Source of the DNA: Verrucomicrobiia bacterium
GTDB taxonomy: Bacteria > Verrucomicrobiota > Verrucomicrobiia > Limisphaerales > UBA9464
Assembly: GCA_019634635.1 (NCBI GenBank)
Contig: JAHCBB010000002.1
Location: 186,001 to 250,000 of the forward strand
Length of the DNA: 64,000 nucleotides
Direction of reading: 5' to 3'
This document shows, piece after piece, positions 52,814-62,636 of this stretch (within the stretch, counting starts at the first letter, position 1; every line of letters begins with the position of its first letter). Made by a program: the position numbers and the translations under genes. Below the pieces are notes generated by a model. The model was not told the DNA's origin and ran no database searches. It saw nothing but the letters and a program-made list of their open reading frames with translations.

Positions 52814-54694
52814 TCACCGATCATCGCTGCCGCCAAGTGATGGCGGGCGGGAGAGAAAGGACTCGATGTGCATCCAGGCATTGACCGGATCCCCCGGGGA
52901 TTCCAACCAGTGACCGCCCCGTTCCAAGAATTCAAAGGTCACGGGAGCGCCCGCGCGCGCCGCCCGGAGCGCAGCGCGTCGGGGACGGTCGGATGGGATC
53001 ACCGTGTCATCCCTTGCGTGCAGCACCAGAAACGGAACCTGGAGCGCTTCGAGTCGCGGCCGCTCGAGGGCTCCCCGCGGGCCTTCCAGCCACGCGCGCC
53101 GGACACGTCGCACCGTCGGGATCAACGGGCCACCCGAATCCTCAAGCCACGCCTTCAGGTCGAAGGCGGCGCCGAGGCTGGCTCCGGCCCGATACCCGCT
53201 GCCATCCGGTTCGAGTGCCAGCGCTGCAAGATACCCTCCGAAGCTCGCCCCCGCGACGGCCACTTCACCGGGAAGCGCAAACTGATGGGCCACGGCCCAT
53301 GCGACGCCGTCCGCAAGATCCTCAACGGCTCCGGTACCCCACTGTCCTGCGCCCAATTCCTGAAACCGGCGGCCGAAGCCCGCCGATCCCCGGTAGTTGA
53401 CCTGCAACACCGTCCATCCGCTGGCGGCGAAGACATGCGCCTCGGAGGACCAGGCCCAGGTATCGCGCGTCCAGGGTCCACCATGGATCAGGACCACCAG
53501 CCGCCCGGGGACGGCTCCGGGCGGCCGTGTAACATAGCCGCTGAGGGGTTCACCATCCCTGGCGGTCCATTCTACGGGGCGTCTGGAGAATCCGGGTGCC
53601 GGCGGCGGAGCGTCGGGCAGCTCAAGCCATCGGGGACCCATCGGATCCTCCAGCCGGATCCAGGCCCAGCGGTCCGGCTGCCGGTCACTGGTGATCCGAA
53701 AGAGCACGACGTCCCCGTTCAACGAGGCCGCAACTGGAATCCAGGCCTGGTCAGGATTCCGTTCGGCAATTGGCCGGACCGCCGCCGCCCATGCCGAATC
53801 CAGCCACTCGGTGTGCGGCAACATCCGCTCCCAGGCAACGGCGATCGGGTGGCCGCCGGCGAGTACCGGCGCGGTGGTGATGTCGAACCGGGAATCCTCC
53901 ACCAACATCCTTCGGATCCGGGCACCCGGTACATCGAGCTCCGAGAGGCCGAGGGTGTCGCGTCCCAGGCGCGCCGTCAGCCAGGCGCGATCTCCATCCG
54001 ATGTCATGGAGACGAGCGAGGCGGGATCGCGGACCGCATCGAACCGGGTCACCCGGTGCCAACGAATGGGTAGGGCCTCACCCTTGCGGACCCTCAGCTC
54101 GATCTGCGCTCCATCCACGGCGAGGGCGCCCCGGACCATTCCCGCATCATCTGAAATCCATTGAACCACGTCTCCCGGGTTGTGAGTTGCCCGCAGCAGG
54201 TGCCCGGTCTCCGGATCCACGGCCATCAGATCGAGCCACCGTCCGGAGCCCGACCGGTGCGAGCGACCCGGTGCCACGCCCTCGATCAACGCCACCCGGG
54301 CCGCCGAAGGCTGCGGATGCATCAGGCGAACCCAGGCCCCTCCGGGGGGCGGCTTCAGCAGATGGCCGTCCAGACGGGTCCGATGGACGGACCACAGGCC
54401 GCCGGACGCTTCAGGACCGAGGCCGAGGCAGATCACATGCTCCCGGCCCGCCCACGCGAAGTCTGCCACCGAGACGCCGTCGGGCAGTTGGAACCGCCGG
54501 GGTTGCTCTGCGGAATCCGTCCCGGTGAGCCAAAGGGCTGGATTGGCTTCGGACGCAATTGCGGCGACCTGGCTGCCGTCGGGTGCGAGCCGCACGGTGG
54601 TCCACGCGGTCGTGGGTATTACGGCGGCTCCCGCGGATGCGGCCAGGCTCAGCACCATCAGCCCGCGCGTGCACGGACGCTGGAGTGGGTTCAT
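52814..54694 (-). CDS. S9 family (prolyl oligopeptidase) serine peptidase
   Basis: A 626-residue protein with a signal peptide (residues 1-25, GLMVLSLAASAGAA). The N-terminal half is a WD-like beta-propeller (VRLAPDGSQVAAIASE). The C-terminal half is the alpha/beta hydrolase: nucleophile S484 in VAVAGASFGGYLAAL, acid at D562/D563 in HARDDTVIPSD, and H595 in RGGHWLESP. VVLIHGGPWTRDTWAW-type oxyanion residues are present upstream (LVVLIHGGPWTRDTW). It would cut short peptides after Pro or Ala outside the cytoplasm. ATG 54694 is chosen for the signal peptide. tRNA-His lies 63 nt upstream. Confidence 0.9.
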   Translation of the reverse strand: MNPLQRPCTRGLMVLSLAASAGAAVIPTTAWTTVRLAPDGSQVAAIASEANPALWLTGTDSAEQPRRFQLPDGVSVADFAWAGREHVICLGLGPEASGGLWSVHRTRLDGHLLKPPPGGAWVRLMHPQPSAARVALIEGVAPGRSHRSGSGRWLDLMAVDPETGHLLRATHNPGDVVQWISDDAGMVRGALAVDGAQIELRVRKGEALPIRWHRVTRFDAVRDPASLVSMTSDGDRAWLTARLGRDTLGLSELDVPGARIRRMLVEDSRFDITTAPVLAGGHPIAVAWERMLPHTEWLDSAWAAAVRPIAERNPDQAWIPVAASLNGDVVLFRITSDRQPDRWAWIRLEDPMGPRWLELPDAPPPAPGFSRRPVEWTARDGEPLSGYVTRPPGAVPGRLVVLIHGGPWTRDTWAWSSEAHVFAASGWTVLQVNYRGSAGFGRRFQELGAGQWGTGAVEDLADGVAWAVAHQFALPGEVAVAGASFGGYLAALALEPDGSGYRAGASLGAAFDLKAWLEDSGGPLIPTVRRVRRAWLEGPRGALERPRLEALQVPFLVLHARDDTVIPSDRPRRAALRAARAGAPVTFEFLERGGHWLESPGDPVNAWMHIESFLSRPPSLGGSDDR

Positions 54695-54757
54695 GACAGG
54701 TCCGGGGGACCGGTTGGCCGCGGCGTGCAACCGGCTGGCCGCAGGTGGTGTGGGAGG

Positions 54758-54833
54758 TGGGGTGACCGACGGGACTCGAACCCGCAACAACCAGAATCAC
54801 AATCTGGGGATCTACCATTGATCTACGGCCACC
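54758..54833 (-). tRNA. tRNA-His (GTG anticodon)
   Basis: Read on the minus strand, the acceptor stem GTGGCCG/CGGTCAC pairs with one G-U, preceded by the extra G(-1) that marks tRNA-His. D arm GATC-AATGGTA-GATC, anticodon arm CCAGA-TTGTGAT-TCTGG, T arm GCGGG-TTCGAGT-CCCGT. The anticodon GTG maps to 54798-54800. The CCA end is encoded (54758-54760). Confidence 0.95.
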
Positions 54834-54909
54834 AACCGGGCGGGAAGCTAGAAACGCCCCCCGGGACCGTCAAGCGACCCTTTGCCGCAGCCTCGGATCC
54901 GCGGAGTCG

Positions 54910-56298
54910 TCACGGCCGGGTCATCCGTTCCGGGTTCACCCATTCGTCGAATTGCCCGGCGGTCAGATACCCGAGGGACAGGGCCGCCTCACGAAGGCTG
55001 GTGCCTTCCTTTTGGGCCTTTTTTGCGATGGCGGCCGCCTTCTCGTAGCCGATGTGCGGATTGAGCGCCGTCACGTTCATGAGGCTGACCTTCAGGTAGT
55101 GCTCCACCACGTCGCGATTGACCTTCAGGCCCGTGAGGCAATGCCGGGCGAAACTGGTCATGGTATCGGCGAGGAGGCGAACCGAGTTGAGGAAGTTGAA
55201 CACCATGACGGGGTTGAACACGTTGAGTTCAAAATTGCCCTGGCTGCCCGCGATCCCGATGGCGACGTCATTTCCAAGCACCTGCACGGCGACCATCGTC
55301 ATCGCCTCGCTCTGGGTCGGGTTGACCTTGCCGGGCATGATGGAGGATCCGGGTTCGTTCTCCGGCAATTGCAGTTCACGCAACCCGCAGCGCGGTCCGG
55401 ATCCGAGCCAGCGGATGTCATTGGCGATCTTCATGAGCGAACCCGCCAGGGTTCGCAGGGCACCGGACGCGAAGACAAATTCGTCGTGGGCGCTGAGGGC
55501 GGCGAATTTGTTGGGGTGACTGGCAAATGGCAGTCCGGTCAACTCCGCGATGCGGGCGGCTGCGCGGTGTCCGAACTCCGGGTGGGAATTCAGCCCCGTG
55601 CCCACCGCGGTGCCCCCGATGGCGAGGTCATACAACCCCGGCATCACGGCCTCGATACGCGCGAGATTTCGGTCCATCAATGCCACATATCCGGAAAACT
55701 CCTGGCCAAAGGTGATGGGCGTGGCGTCCTGCAGGTGCGTCCGCCCGACCTTGACGATCTCCTCGAGCTCGATCCGCTTCGCCTCAAGGGCGTCCCGGAA
55801 CGCCTTGCAGGCGGGGACCAGGCGACGGACCACCTCCTCGGCCGCCGCCACGTGCATCGCGGTCGGAAAGGTGTCGTTTGACGACTGGGACATGTTGACG
55901 TCGTCGTTGGGGTGCACGGGTTTCTTGGAACCCAATTCGCCCCCGGCGAGCTCGATCGCCCGATTCGCGATGACCTCGTTGGCGTTCATGTTGGACTGCG
56001 TCCCCGAGCCGGTCTGCCAGATGTGCACGGGGAAATGGTCATCCAGACGTCCCTCAATGACGTCATCCGCGGCCGCCACGATGAGGCGCATTCGGTCGGC
56101 GGGGAGCTTGCCCAGGTCGCAGTTGACCTCGGCACAGGCCTTCTTCAGCAGTCCCATGGCGCGGATCACTGCGCGGGGCATGACGTCGGCCCCAATGTTG
56201 AAGAAGTGGATGCTCCGGGCGGTCTGGGCCCCCCAGTAGCGGTCAGCGGGGACCTCGATGGATCCCATGGTGTCGGTTTCAGTGCGGGTCTGGCTCAT
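54910..56298 (-). CDS. fumC: Fumarate hydratase, class II
   Basis: A 462-residue protein of standard FumC length. Motifs of the fumarase/aspartase superfamily are intact: [16 protein letters not shown] near residue 130, the [10 protein letters not shown] region, and the signature [13 protein letters not shown] near 318. The end ([21 protein letters not shown]) is typical of FumC. It interconverts fumarate and malate in the citric acid cycle without an iron-sulfur cluster. ATG 56298 is used; an open frame continues 13 codons upstream. Confidence 0.96.
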   Translation of the reverse strand: MSQTRTETDTMGSIEVPADRYWGAQTARSIHFFNIGADVMPRAVIRAMGLLKKACAEVNCDLGKLPADRMRLIVAAADDVIEGRLDDHFPVHIWQTGSGTQSNMNANEVIANRAIELAGGELGSKKPVHPNDDVNMSQSSNDTFPTAMHVAAAEEVVRRLVPACKAFRDALEAKRIELEEIVKVGRTHLQDATPITFGQEFSGYVALMDRNLARIEAVMPGLYDLAIGGTAVGTGLNSHPEFGHRAAARIAELTGLPFASHPNKFAALSAHDEFVFASGALRTLAGSLMKIANDIRWLGSGPRCGLRELQLPENEPGSSIMPGKVNPTQSEAMTMVAVQVLGNDVAIGIAGSQGNFELNVFNPVMVFNFLNSVRLLADTMTSFARHCLTGLKVNRDVVEHYLKVSLMNVTALNPHIGYEKAAAIAKKAQKEGTSLREAALSLGYLTAGQFDEWVNPERMTRP

Positions 56299-56364
56299 GG
56301 AACGATTCGGGGATATTGCGGACGTTGCCGCCGGCACCCAGCAGACTTCGGAGGATCCCCGACC

Positions 56365-56811
56365 TCACAGGCCGAGGCGCACCAGCTCCTTCTCGAGCGC
56401 CATCTGAAAATCCTGCATGTCCTGGGGTGAGGGACGGTAGCCCTTGGTGTCCGACACCAGTCCCGGGCGTCCGTATTGATCCACCAACCAGGCGGCTCCC
56501 TGGCCGTCGCTGAAAACCACGCGTCCGCTGACGAGAGCGCTGGGACGGGTCACGGCATCCACGGTGACCCGCACCCCCCCTGTTGCGGCACCTGCCGGCT
56601 CTGGAATCGGCGTGGCGGCCGCAGGCTCGGGGACCTTGGGCGGCTCGGGGTCCTTGGGCATCACCCGCAAGTCGTCCACCAGGAAGCGAACTTCCATGTA
56701 GGTGGACCGGATCCCCAACTCACTTTCGAGGCGCCTCTGAACCTCGGAAAGCTTCAGCCCCTCGGCAATCCACTGGCGCACCCGATCCTGCTGTTCTGCG
56801 GTCAACTGCAT
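56365..56811 (-). CDS. Hypothetical protein with N-terminal helix-turn-helix-like segment
   Basis: A 148-residue protein. Residues 4-45 are helical (LTAEQQDRVRQWIAEGLKLS, EVQRRLESELGIRSTYMEVR), which looks like a small helix-turn-helix or a coiled segment. A Pro/Glu-rich linker occupies about 58-80. The last 60 residues form a separate domain (TVDAVTRPSALVSGRVVF, QYGRPGLVSDTKGYRPSPQD). I do not recognise a named family. It lies upstream of fumC in the same direction, separated by 66 nt. Confidence 0.6.
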   Translation of the reverse strand: MQLTAEQQDRVRQWIAEGLKLSEVQRRLESELGIRSTYMEVRFLVDDLRVMPKDPEPPKVPEPAAATPIPEPAGAATGGVRVTVDAVTRPSALVSGRVVFSDGQGAAWLVDQYGRPGLVSDTKGYRPSPQDMQDFQMALEKELVRLGL

Positions 56812-56894
56812 GGCGCGGAGACTAGGAAGCCCTCCGCCGGCCGGCAAGCGGGCTGAACCGTCGCGGAGCGATACCCTTCAGGCCTCCCAGGGCG

Positions 56895-59800
56895 TCAACG
56901 GCTGCCGGATTCTTCGACGAGGTCGGCCCTCAGGCGCAGGAAACGGTGGGTTCCCGTGCCGATGGGGACCACGTCGCGGACGGTGATGGTTCGAACACCG
57001 TCGTCCACGTCGTCCCGCACCACCACAACGGCCGCAGGGGTCCAGGCGGCGATGTTGTCGCTGATCTCGAATTCATCGGTGACCACATGCGTGATGCCGT
57101 CGGGACGTGAGTAGGTCAGCGTCAGATACTCCAGCCCATCCAGTGTGATGCGATCGGGATGCAGGGCCGGAGCGGCAATGGCGGCGACCTGAGATCCGGC
57201 GGCCGCCGGGCGGCTGGTGAGGGTGCTGGTCGCGGTGCCGGTTTCCTCGAGCCGCACGTAATCAAACTCCAGCCAGTAGCTGGTGTTTGGAGCGGCCGGT
57301 CCGGTGCGCACGAATTCGATCGTGTTGCCACCGCCGGTGGCCGCGACTTCGGCGGCCGTGAAGTCCACGCTGCGCTCCAGCGGTGCCGTCAGGCGGCCGC
57401 TGAAAAGGGTCACGTTGCGTCCCTGGCCGTTGCGGAACCGCACCACCACGTCGTGGGGTCCAAAGACCGGACGGTACACGCCCCCTTCCATCAGACCTGC
57501 CGAGCCGAACTCGAAGGTCAGCCGGAACCGGGACGCTGAACTGACCTGCGATGAATCCAGGAGGAAGTGCATCCGGTTCACCGGGTCCCCCAGCGTCAGC
57601 GCGCGTTCCCACGCTCTCGACGGTTCATCAAACGCCACGGCGAGCGATGCGGTGAGCGCGTTGAACCCTGCCGGATAGGTCCCCGCGAAGTAGAAATCGT
57701 CGTCCACTCCCGGATTGGTTGCCGCCGCATAGAGCGGATCCCCGGGCAACCGGGTCACGAGCCCCGGCGCGGGATTGCTGCGATTATTTTGCAGGGAAAA
57801 CTCCGCCATCATCTCGGTTGACGAGGCGCCGGGGGGCGCGTTGTCTCCCACCTGCCACGCCCGCCGGAGGGATGGGGGAGGGAGAGAGGAAGGGGGAAGG
57901 GGGGCCGTCTGGGTTTCGAGCCGTACGTAATCGAACTCGATCCAGTAACTGGTATTGGCCGCGGCCGGGCCGGTGCGGACGAATTCAATCGTGTTGCCAC
58001 CGGCGGTGGCTCCCACTTCGGCGGCCGTGAAATCCACGGAGCGCTCCAACGGCGCCGTCAGGCGGCCGCTGAACAGGGTGACGTTGCGTCCCTGGCCATT
58101 GCGGAACCGCACCACCACGTCGTGGGGTCCAAAGACCGGGCGGTACACGCCCCCTTCAATTAGGCCCCCCGAGCCGAACTCGAACGTCAGCCGGAACCGG
58201 GATCCGGAGAGGACCTGCGATGGATCCAGGATGAAGTGCATCCGGTTGACCGGATCCCCAAGCGTGAGCGCCCGTTCCCATGACTGCGAAGGCTCATCGA
58301 AGGCCACGGGCAGCGGCGCGGCCAGCCCGTTGAAGCCGGCCGGATAGGTCCCGGCAAAGTAGAAGTCATCATCCACCCCCGGATTGCTTGCCGCCGAATA
58401 GAGCGGGTCCCCGGGCACGCGGGTGACGAGGCCCGGGGCGGGGTTGCTGCGGTTGTTCTGCATCGAGAACTCGGCCATCATCACGGTGGACGACGCCCCT
58501 GGGGGGGCATTTTCGCCCACCTGCCATACGGTTCGGAGCGAGGAAGGCGGTGGAGGGGGCGCCGGGGACGTCTGGGCCTCAAGCCGGATGTAGTCGAACT
58601 CCACCCAGTAACTGGTGTTGGACTCCAGGGGGCCGGTGCGCGCGAATTCGATCGTGTTGCCGCCGGCGGTGGCCCCCACTTCGGCGGCGGTGAAGTCCAC
58701 ACCTTGTTCGAGCGGCGCCGTCAGGCGGCCGCTGAACAGGGTGACGGTGCGCCCCTGGCCGTTGCGGAATCGCACGACCACGTCGTGGGTGCCGAAGACG
58801 GGCCGGTAAACGCCCCCTTGCATGAACCCTCCCGACCCAAACTCGAATGTCAGCCGGAATCGAGACCCGGAACTGACCTGCGATGGATCGAGCATGAAAT
58901 GCATCCGGTTGACCGGATCTCCTCGCGTCAACCCCCGCTCCCAAGAGGTCGAAGGTTCGTCAAAGGCCACCGGGAGTGGCGCCGTCAGACCGTTGAACCC
59001 GGCCGGATACGTTCCGGCAAAGTAAAAGTCGTCATCCGGCCTCGGGTTTGCTGCCGCCGAATAGAGCGGGTCGCCGGCCCGCCGGGTCACCAGCCCGGGG
59101 GACGGATTGCTTTGGCCGCTCGGCAGTGAGAATTCCGCCATCATCACCTCCGAGGAGGCCCCGGGAGGTGCATTCTCTCCGATCTGCCACACCGTCCGCA
59201 GGGACGACGGGGGCTGGGGTGGGGGTGGGGGTGACGCCACGGCACCCCGGACCACCACGGTAAACTGCGCGGTGGCGCTCAAAGCCGGCGCCCCATCATC
59301 CGTGACCTGCACCACCACCTGGTTGGTGGTGCCCGCCTGCGCCGTGGTCGGAGTCCAGGCGACCCTGCCGGTGGAGGACACCGTCAGTCCGGACGGCCCG
59401 CTGACCCGGGTGTAGGTCAGGCGGCTCGCCGGCGTCTCGAGATCCGTCGCCTGCAATTGCAGGGACCATGCCTGCTGCGCGTCGAGCAGTTGGGAGGGCA
59501 CGGCGGGGAGCACGGGTGGCGTGTTGCCCGTGGACAGGGATTCGAGGCGGATAAAGTCGTACTCAAGCCAGTACGAGGTGCCCGCTGCGGCGGGTCCGGT
59601 GCGCACAAGCTCGATGGAATTCGCCCCCTCGGTGGCCCCGACGGAACCTGCGGTGAATTCCAGGGATCGCAGCGCTGAAGCGGTCAGTCGCTCGGTCAAA
59701 AGGGTCGTGGCGACGCCCCGCCCGTTCCGGAAACGCACCGTCAGGTCATGGATCCCGTAGCCCCGCTGGATCACCCCGTTGACCGAGAAACCGGCCATCG

Positions 59801-62495
59801 GGAATTCGAACACGAGCCGGAATCGCGAGCCGGCGCTCACCTGGCTGCCCGCCAGAACGAAATGCATGCGATTGATCGGATCCCCGAGGGTGTGGGCCCG
59901 CTCCCAGGAGCGCCAGGGCTCATCGTTGGGAACCGGCAATGGCGAGGTGAGCCCGTTGAAGCCGGCCGGATAGTTGCCGGCAAAGTAGTAGTGGTCATCG
60001 GGCCCGGGATTCGCCGCTGGCTGATACCTCGGATCGCCGGGGAGCCGGGTGACCTGTCCGGGCGCGGCATCCGTCCGGTTGTTCTGCATGGAGAAGTCCG
60101 CGTTGAAGCTCGGAGATCCCGCTGGTGTATCCTGGCCGATTTGCCAGACCGACCGGACCGCCGTTGGCGCCTGCCCGCCCTCGATGAAGTTGCGGACCAG
60201 TTGGATGCCTTCAGCGTGGGGCTCAAACGTCCCCAGCGGCGGCATGTGGTAGGGGCCCATCGTTGCGATGCGACGCCAGAGCACCGAGGCCTCCGGGTTG
60301 CCCGGGGTGACAATCCGGGCGCCCGGCACACCCAGATCATCCGTGGGAACCCCGTTGAGGATGCCTGAACCCGCCAGCGGTGTGGTGAAGCGACCATCCC
60401 AGACGCCGCGACCAATTCCGCCCGGCTGGTGGCAATAGGCACAATTGACCTCCAGATACGTCTTGAACCGATGCTCGAGGGTTGCACCGGTCTCGTTGAC
60501 GTCCGCCAGACGTGGGAGCGTCGCCGGGTTGGGGGGCGGGGTCCTGAACAGGTTCAACGAGGCCATCCGGGAGATCTGATTCACGACCCCCGAACCGGAA
60601 GGAACATCCCGGTTGAGCTGCAGCGCGTTGAATCCCAGTACATGTTGGGCCGCACCGTTGTGGCAGGTCAGGCACTCCGAGCGGCCCGGATACCGCCACG
60701 TCTGCCTCCGCGACACGCCCCCTTCCTGAATCGTGATGGACTCCTCAAGCCCGGAATCCGGCACCAGGTCGGCGTTGGATCCGTCCGCACGCCACTTGTA
60801 CGTGACTCCGTAAACGCCGTCGTCCGTCTTGATGAGAAAGCGGGTCTCCAGACGGCGGCGGGACGCCGGGTTCCCCCGGATCAGCTCCAGATCAAAATGC
60901 TTCACCCAGACCGAACCGGTCGGAAACGTCCACTGGCCGTCACTGTCGAACGCGATGCGGTCTGCGGCCTTTTGCATGAAGAACCACCGCCGCTTGATGG
61001 CGTGATCCGACCAGAAGGTCGAGGCGACCTCGTAAGGCATCACCCCGGCCTGGGGTGTCAGATTGGCCAGACTCGAAAACACCCGGGTGGCACTCAGCGT
61101 CTGCGGCAGCGCCGGGTCCTCCCGGTTGACCGTACGCCGCAATTTCATGATTCGGGAGCCCCACATCTGGGCCGTCAGGATCTCGCCGGTTCCCGGATGC
61201 AGCCCAAACGACGCCATGGCTGGACGCTGGGTGGTCAGGCGATTCACGGTCACCCGGCCGTTCGCAGCCTCCGACAAAGCCCAAATATGTCCGGTGACCG
61301 CATCGCCGAAGATGTACTTTCCGTAGAGGTCCGGATACGCGGTGCCCCGATAGCTCAGTCCGCCGATCACGGCCGACCCCTGAAAATTCGCGTCCGGCGC
61401 CGAATGAGGGTACTCGTAGATTGGCGGAATGGAGGTGAAACCCGCAGGCGGCGCTGGAAACTGCGGATTGGTCAGCGTGCCCTCGCGGTGGGCCCAGCCG
61501 TAGTTCCCTCCCCGCACATACCGGTTGATCTCCTCCATCCGGGCACCGCCGACGTCCCCTCCAAGGAGCTCCCCCGTCAAGGGATCTATGCTGAAGCGAT
61601 GGGGATTCCGCAGCCCGGTCACCCAGAGTTCGGTCCGGACGGCACTCGGGGAAACCGGCAGTCCATTGTGCGAGGTGCGTCCGATGAAGGGGTTGTCTGG
61701 CGGAATGCGATACCCTGTGCGAAAGGCCGGATGCGGGTTGGGCGCCAGGCTTCCCGGACGTCCGTCCACGTCAATACGAATGATCCCGGCAAAGAAGTCC
61801 TTGTCAATCCGCTGGCTGTTCCGAAAGGGATCGTTCTGCATGCCCTCGTCACCCAGCGAGAGGTACAGGTAGCCGTCGGGCCCGAAGTGCATGTCTCCTC
61901 CCTGGTGAATATCGTGGCGATCCCATTGAGAAATCATGATTTGTTCCGAGCCGCGAAGCGCGCGCCATGGATTGGCGGGATCCGTCTGAAACCTTGAGAG
62001 GGTGTTGTAGGTGCGACCCTCGGTTCGATTGGTCCGGGTGTAGAAAATGTAGAAATACCTGTTCTGAGCATAGTTCGGGTGGAAGGCCATCCCGACGAGG
62101 CCGGATTCCGAACGGGCCGCACCCGGGCAAAACGTGTCCTGCGACACGTCCAGGAAGAGTGTTTTGGTCGGCGCCAGAAGGTTGGAGACGGCGTAAATCC
62201 TCCCGAAGAGGCCGTAGACGAACAGTTCGTTCGTCCTGCCCGGCGGCGTGGTCATGCCCACGATGTCGTCGGTTCCATACGGGAAACTCAGGGTGGGGAA
62301 CGCGTTGACCGCCTCGTAGGCTGCGGACGGTGCAACGCTGGGCATGGCCGGCGGGTTGCTGACATACCACTGGGCATGAAGCGTTCCCCCAACAGCGATC
62401 AGGACCCCAAGAACCCATCCGAACGCCCATCGAACAAATCGAACTTCCAACACTCCATCATTCGACCATTTTCGCCAGACTTTGCAATCGCACAT
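56895..62495 (-). CDS. Giant secreted sugar dehydrogenase-cytochrome protein with repeated modules
   Basis: An 1866-residue protein. After a signal segment near residues 20-42, residues about 60-455 are a PQQ-dependent sugar dehydrogenase-type propeller (VGMAFHPNYAQNRYFYIFY, RNPHRFSIDPLTGELLGGDV). Residues about 455-780 match the TIGR03806-type haem region with CLTCH (near 608) and CAYCH (near 688). Four repeats of about 210 residues follow, at about 778-985, 1097-1306, 1317-1527 and 1540-1749 (VWQIGENAPPGAS, DDDFYFAGTYPAGFNGL, NTIEFVRTGPAAANTSYW); the first is divergent. A cadherin-like domain (VTDDGAPALSATAQF) sits between the first and second. The C-terminus ends in the recurring tail. The three similar repeats are about 85-90% identical in protein by eye. 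Confidence 0.85.
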   Translation of the reverse strand: MCDCKVWRKWSNDGVLEVRFVRWAFGWVLGVLIAVGGTLHAQWYVSNPPAMPSVAPSAAYEAVNAFPTLSFPYGTDDIVGMTTPPGRTNELFVYGLFGRIYAVSNLLAPTKTLFLDVSQDTFCPGAARSESGLVGMAFHPNYAQNRYFYIFYTRTNRTEGRTYNTLSRFQTDPANPWRALRGSEQIMISQWDRHDIHQGGDMHFGPDGYLYLSLGDEGMQNDPFRNSQRIDKDFFAGIIRIDVDGRPGSLAPNPHPAFRTGYRIPPDNPFIGRTSHNGLPVSPSAVRTELWVTGLRNPHRFSIDPLTGELLGGDVGGARMEEINRYVRGGNYGWAHREGTLTNPQFPAPPAGFTSIPPIYEYPHSAPDANFQGSAVIGGLSYRGTAYPDLYGKYIFGDAVTGHIWALSEAANGRVTVNRLTTQRPAMASFGLHPGTGEILTAQMWGSRIMKLRRTVNREDPALPQTLSATRVFSSLANLTPQAGVMPYEVASTFWSDHAIKRRWFFMQKAADRIAFDSDGQWTFPTGSVWVKHFDLELIRGNPASRRRLETRFLIKTDDGVYGVTYKWRADGSNADLVPDSGLEESITIQEGGVSRRQTWRYPGRSECLTCHNGAAQHVLGFNALQLNRDVPSGSGVVNQISRMASLNLFRTPPPNPATLPRLADVNETGATLEHRFKTYLEVNCAYCHQPGGIGRGVWDGRFTTPLAGSGILNGVPTDDLGVPGARIVTPGNPEASVLWRRIATMGPYHMPPLGTFEPHAEGIQLVRNFIEGGQAPTAVRSVWQIGQDTPAGSPSFNADFSMQNNRTDAAPGQVTRLPGDPRYQPAANPGPDDHYYFAGNYPAGFNGLTSPLPVPNDEPWRSWERAHTLGDPINRMHFVLAGSQVSAGSRFRLVFEFPMAGFSVNGVIQRGYGIHDLTVRFRNGRGVATTLLTERLTASALRSLEFTAGSVGATEGANSIELVRTGPAAAGTSYWLEYDFIRLESLSTGNTPPVLPAVPSQLLDAQQAWSLQLQATDLETPASRLTYTRVSGPSGLTVSSTGRVAWTPTTAQAGTTNQVVVQVTDDGAPALSATAQFTVVVRGAVASPPPPPQPPSSLRTVWQIGENAPPGASSEVMMAEFSLPSGQSNPSPGLVTRRAGDPLYSAAANPRPDDDFYFAGTYPAGFNGLTAPLPVAFDEPSTSWERGLTRGDPVNRMHFMLDPSQVSSGSRFRLTFEFGSGGFMQGGVYRPVFGTHDVVVRFRNGQGRTVTLFSGRLTAPLEQGVDFTAAEVGATAGGNTIEFARTGPLESNTSYWVEFDYIRLEAQTSPAPPPPPSSLRTVWQVGENAPPGASSTVMMAEFSMQNNRSNPAPGLVTRVPGDPLYSAASNPGVDDDFYFAGTYPAGFNGLAAPLPVAFDEPSQSWERALTLGDPVNRMHFILDPSQVLSGSRFRLTFEFGSGGLIEGGVYRPVFGPHDVVVRFRNGQGRNVTLFSGRLTAPLERSVDFTAAEVGATAGGNTIEFVRTGPAAANTSYWIEFDYVRLETQTAPLPPSSLPPPSLRRAWQVGDNAPPGASSTEMMAEFSLQNNRSNPAPGLVTRLPGDPLYAAATNPGVDDDFYFAGTYPAGFNALTASLAVAFDEPSRAWERALTLGDPVNRMHFLLDSSQVSSASRFRLTFEFGSAGLMEGGVYRPVFGPHDVVVRFRNGQGRNVTLFSGRLTAPLERSVDFTAAEVAATGGGNTIEFVRTGPAAPNTSYWLEFDYVRLEETGTATSTLTSRPAAAGSQVAAIAAPALHPDRITLDGLEYLTLTYSRPDGITHVVTDEFEISDNIAAWTPAAVVVVRDDVDDGVRTITVRDVVPIGTGTHRFLRLRADLVEESGSR
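57245..59206 (-). repeat. Three tandem coding repeats of about 630 bp
   Basis: Inside the giant sugar dehydrogenase-cytochrome gene, copies lie at about 58578-59206, 57914-58543 and 57249-57874, separated by short Pro/Ser linkers of 35-45 bp. Long stretches are identical at DNA level, especially around the NTIEF and GPHDVVVRFRNGQG codons. A fourth, older copy lies at about 59541-60162. Close similarity of adjacent copies points to recent duplication or ongoing gene conversion. Confidence 0.8.
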
Positions 62496-62498
62496 TTG

Positions 62499-62515
62499 GA
62501 CAAGTGTCGCTTGTC
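62499..62515 (-). promoter_or_regulatory. Short inverted repeat before the giant cytochrome gene
   Basis: GACAAG (62499-62504) and CTTGTC (62510-62515) flank a 5-nt spacer, 4 nt upstream of the ATG at 62495, in an A/T-richer patch that also holds TAAATTATTC. It may be an operator or a translation-blocking hairpin. The 141-bp gap is shared with the divergent amidohydrolase gene. Confidence 0.3.
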
Positions 62516-62636
62516 GAATAATTTAGCGCTCCAAATGCGCCGGGCGCACGCAGCGCTCCCGGGTGGCCCTCCGAATACTGCCGGCTTGTCCCGCCCGCCG
62601 CCTTGCTTTGGCGGGGGCTCCGGATAGGGTCCGCCG

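Noticed and set aside
57245..59206. Tandem repeats as a CRISPR array
   Set aside because: The repeat units are about 630 bp of in-frame coding sequence with no short repeat-spacer pattern; no CRISPR array is seen anywhere in the window.
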